Source of the DNA: Prorocentrum cordatum
Lineage: Eukaryota; Sar; Dinophyceae; Prorocentrales; Prorocentraceae
Direction of reading: 5' to 3'
Assembly (NCBI GenBank): GCA_963575745.1
Contig: CAUYUJ010014625.1
Span: 211,501 to 275,500, forward strand
Length of the DNA stretch: 64,000 bases
Part shown: piece by piece, positions 61,327 to 64,000 of the stretch
Numbering within the stretch: the stretch's first letter is position 1
Layout: the number at the start of each line of letters is the position of its first letter
Position numbers and translations under genes: made by a program
Notes under the pieces: generated by a model
Told to the model about the DNA's origin: nothing
What the model saw: only the letters and a program-made list of their open reading frames with translations
Databases searched by the model: none

Positions 61327-62733
61327 CTAACACTTGGCGTCGATCCACGCCAGCGCCGCGCTCCAAGCCTCAATGCGATTCATCGTCGCATTGCGGTCGA
61401 AGCGGACGCGGCGATCTGCCCTCCCCACAACGGCCCTGAACACCTTCTGTGAAGGCTTGTAGATCACGTAGCCGCACCTGTACGGCGCGTTGCACTCGCA
61501 CGTCGGCGGCTTGGGCAGCACGGCGGGCTTTGGCACGGCAGCCGCGGGTCGCCGCATGGCAGGGGGCCGCGCCTTCTTCATTGGCACAGCCCCCTCGGCG
61601 TCTTCGACGCCTGCCCCGCCCTCGGCGTCACCGACGCCTTCGCCAGCCGCGGAGGGGCGCTTCCTCGCCTTGGCGGTCTTGGCCTTCTTGGCGAGGAGCG
61701 CCCTGAGCTTCTCCTCCTCGTCGGTCAGGTCTGGCTCGGGCTCATCATCGCGCGGCTCATCGCGCGGCTCCTCGCGCGGCGGAAGTTTCGGCTCCTGCTG
61801 CGGCTCCTCGCGCGGCGGGAGCTTTGGCTTCGGGGGCTCCAGCTCCACGCGCGGCTGCGCAGGCGGCTCGGGCGGCCTGAGGGCCGCGGCCGCCGAGTTG
61901 GCGAAGAGCGCCGCGCACAGCGGTGCACCGAACAGGGCCTGCATGACTTGCAACTGCCCGCCAGCCGTAGGGTCTGGGGCTGTCATTGGGGGCGCTGCAG
62001 CTGCAGGCGAGGTCTTCGCCGCGTAACGCCTGCTCGACTTCCTCGCGTAGTCTGGCGCGTCCGTCTGGATCTCCTCCAAGGCGGGCCCATCGTCCTTGTA
62101 AGCTGATTTCCACCACGGCTCAGCCGACATGTCCTCGATGCGGTCGAAGTTCCACACCGTGGCGTACCCAGGCGTGGACCAACCCTTGCACGTGATGGCC
62201 TTGGAGATGGCACCCTTCACCTCTCCGAGGAGCCTGAGCCTATCGCCCCCATGCCCCTTGCCGCTGCCCCACGCCACGAGCGCGGCCATCTTGCCCTTGG
62301 AGCTCTCGGAGAGCGTGTGGGCGCCGATCAGCTTGCACCGAGCGGCGACCAGGCGTATGCACGCCTTCTCACTCAGGTCGCCGCTCTTCAGCGATTTGAT
62401 CTCGCTCGCCGTGAAGACCCTCGATGCAATGCTAATCTCTTGCCATTGCTTGGATCCGCCTGGCATTGACAACATGCCTGTCTTGGTCCCGACGCTCTGG
62501 CACAAGCGTGCGATGTTCTCTTGAGTCCAAGTGTTCAGCGAGTGCTCCCTGATTGTTTTCACCAAGGCTGTCGCCTCGTCAGTACTGATCTGTGACAGGT
62601 TGTTGATCTTCATGAGGAGGCTGTCGTACTGGTGCTGGGCCACGGCTGATGGGCACAGGCCACATGCGATTTGTGTCGATACCCACTCTGACATGTGCTG
62701 CAGTTCCGCGCGGAGGTTCGGAACCGTCGTCAT
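61327..62733 (-). CDS. Intronless 468-residue basic protein of unknown function
   Basis: Starts MTTVPNLRAELQHMSEW at 62733 and ends at TAA 61327-61329. Residues about 1-215 are a mixed alpha-helical-looking region. Residues about 240-260 are Ala/Pro-rich. Residues about 285-345 hold a tandem PPREEP repeat with many Glu, Asp and Arg. Then comes a Lys/Arg-rich segment (LLAKKAKTAKARKRPSA, PMKKARPPAMRRPAAA) that could act in nuclear import or nucleic-acid binding. The C-terminus has CECNAPYRCGYVIYKPSQK and ends EAWSAALAWIDAKC. There is no intron or frameshift. It lies 418 bp upstream of the transposase-like gene on the same strand, and both carry relict leaders, so the two may be parts of one element or two retroposed genes side by side. 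I do not know the function. Confidence 0.65.
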   Translation of the reverse strand: MTTVPNLRAELQHMSEWVSTQIACGLCPSAVAQHQYDSLLMKINNLSQISTDEATALVKTIREHSLNTWTQENIARLCQSVGTKTGMLSMPGGSKQWQEISIASRVFTASEIKSLKSGDLSEKACIRLVAARCKLIGAHTLSESSKGKMAALVAWGSGKGHGGDRLRLLGEVKGAISKAITCKGWSTPGYATVWNFDRIEDMSAEPWWKSAYKDDGPALEEIQTDAPDYARKSSRRYAAKTSPAAAAPPMTAPDPTAGGQLQVMQALFGAPLCAALFANSAAAALRPPEPPAQPRVELEPPKPKLPPREEPQQEPKLPPREEPRDEPRDDEPEPDLTDEEEKLRALLAKKAKTAKARKRPSAAGEGVGDAEGGAGVEDAEGAVPMKKARPPAMRRPAAAVPKPAVLPKPPTCECNAPYRCGYVIYKPSQKVFRAVVGRADRRVRFDRNATMNRIEAWSAALAWIDAKC

Positions 62734-62757
62734 ATGACGACAGTTCCGAACCTTCGC
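62714..62757. repeat. Near-perfect palindrome over the start codon
   Basis: AGGTTCGGAACCGTCGTCAT followed by ATGACGACAGTTCCGAACCT: both halves are complementary with one mismatch. It includes the ATG of the 468-residue gene. Confidence 0.9.
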
Positions 62758-62830
62758 GCCTCGCGCCTCGCGATAGGTCGCGCCTCGCGAAAGATCGCGC
62801 CTCGCGATAGATCGCGATCGATCGCGATCG
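62758..62830. repeat. TCGCGCCTCGCGA/GATCGCGA repeat
   Basis: Five or so 12-16-bp units (CGCGCCTCGCGATAG) ending in GATCGCGATCGATCGCGATC, itself a palindrome. It lies in the leader between relict SL and start codon. Confidence 0.85.
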
Positions 62831-62847
62831 AGCCCAAATGGCTATGC
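62827..62847 (-). other. Relict spliced leader upstream of the 468-residue gene
   Basis: Minus strand GCATAGCCATTTGGGCTCGA matches the leader at 16 of 21 positions, 93 bp before the start codon. It shares the 14-mer TAGCCATTTGGGCT with the other relict. Confidence 0.6.
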
Positions 62848-63169
62848 GACGCGGGCCTGTGTGATCTATATTCGAAACGAGAACCCGACACCAACTGATG
62901 CCAACTTGCAATGCCCCACGCATCGAAGATTGGTTTCGGATGGCAGTGCGAGTCTACCACCTGCAACGGGTTGCATGCATCTTGGCATACATAGAACCGA
63001 CGCGTATATGGCGATGTAAGTGTTGCCGCGTCGCGTATCCCCGCCAGCCCATCCGACTCGAACGAAGAGCGCAGACCACCTGCAGTTGTTATCATCATAT
63101 GTCTCATCATCATTTTCGTTAAGTGCGCGCGCGCTGATGCCGAGGGGACGGTCCAAGACATCACTCACA

Positions 63170-64000
63170 GAACTGGCGTTCTGGATTTAACCTCACCAGT
63201 CGGGAGCATCCCAAAGTCGCGATCCTCCGTATCCTCCTCCTCTTCCGCCTCATCCTCCTCATCTTCCCCTCCTCATCCCTCTCCTCCTCCCCGTTGCGGC
63301 CTTGGGGCTCTATATGTGGTTCCTCTTGGGGTTTTGGCGCTGCGTCATCCTACAGATATCGTGAGGCGTCGGATGATCCCATGACGCGAAAAGGCGGAAA
63401 CGCATAGCACCAATGCCATTCAGAGTGCGAAGCAGTTGTGAGGGAGCGATGGGGGGGGGCACGGCTTAGTAGCGTAGTAGGATGGGCAAGAGCATCAGCA
63501 CCAGCAGCAACAGGAGGACAACGACGAGGAGGGACGAAGAGGGAATGATGTGATGGGGAGGACGAGGATGGGGATGAGGATGAGGATGGGGAGGGAGGGG
63601 GGAGGAGGAGGCGGAGGAGGAGGGAGGAGGAGGAGAAGGGGGAAGATGAGGAGGAGGACGAGGCACCTGCGCTATCATGCCGACATTATCATCCCAGACT
63701 CATCTTGCATTGATGCATGCAGGTTTTTTCTCTGACCCCTCCACCCGTCGTCCGTCGCCCCCACACCCCTAGCGGGCATCGCGCTCGGCGCGCGCCAGCT
63801 CAGTCTCGGCCCGAACGTGGGCCGCGCTCGCATCATCCGCGTCGAGCAGCGCGTTCATCCACGCGTCCTTGCTCTTCAAAAACGCATTGAACCTCTTCTC
63901 TGCCTATCGGGGGGGGGAGGGAGGGGGGCGATCGCACGGAGGCGGGTGGGACTGGCGACACCGATGGGGCCATTGACTAAGGGGGTGGGCTCGAGAGCCC
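63170..64000. other. No gene recognised; short GGA/TCC-rich tracts
   Basis: Contains a TCC-rich stretch at 63228-63292, a GATGGGGATGAGGATGAGGA run and GGA tract at 63560-63660, and otherwise unassigned sequence. Confidence 0.5.

Overview
This window looks like a nuclear contig from a dinoflagellate. The grounds are several independent signals: two intronless genes that carry degenerate copies of the dinoflagellate spliced leader just 5' of their open frames, a gene with a GC-AG intron, protein repeats of the RCC1-like 'SDGTAVACG' type that are abundant in dinoflagellates, GC-rich sequence with very long GGA/TCC tracts, and many families of short terminal-inverted-repeat (TIR) elements that resemble introners. 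A Prorocentrum-like species is possible, but I cannot establish the species from the sequence. Most of the long open frames here are translations of simple repeats and are not genes.

Real or probable coding content is sparse. From left to right: a frameshifted relic of a non-LTR reverse transcriptase (about 300-1046, +); an RCC1-like repeat gene fragment split by a TIR element (about 17001-17700, +); a near-complete two-ORF non-LTR retrotransposon (26443-about 30720, -) whose ORF1 and ORF2 share one frame separated by a single TAG; a complete two-exon ubiquitin-conjugating enzyme variant (UEV/Mms2-like) gene (44080-45182, +); and at the right end, on the minus strand, two consecutive intronless genes (a roughly 696-residue transposase-like protein at 58797-60885 and a 468-residue basic protein at 61327-62733), each with a relict spliced leader.

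The rest is a mosaic of repeats. At least fourteen families of 110-260 bp dispersed elements are present in 2-11 copies each (called A to T here for convenience). Many have clear TIRs and some have 5-bp target duplications. They sit in introns (UEV), inside coding sequence (RCC1-like) and inside one another. A second class is made of 'GGCCTCTTGGG' arrays; two copies have shared termini and have inserted into other repeats, and others are organised as a 428-bp tandem array (34.07-35.6 kb) and an 857-bp-arm inverted repeat (35.77-37.53 kb). Further arrays are a 6-bp satellite with a 155-bp higher-order period (7.98-9.5 kb), a roughly 300-bp tandem family (10.7-13.75 kb) and a 77-bp tandem family (41.2-42.35 kb). 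About twenty GGA or TCC tracts punctuate the window.

Taken together, the most interesting system is the element landscape: many unrelated TIR families, some probably acting as mobile introns, nested in an order that can be partly reconstructed, beside genes that themselves appear to have come back into the genome from trans-spliced mRNA.
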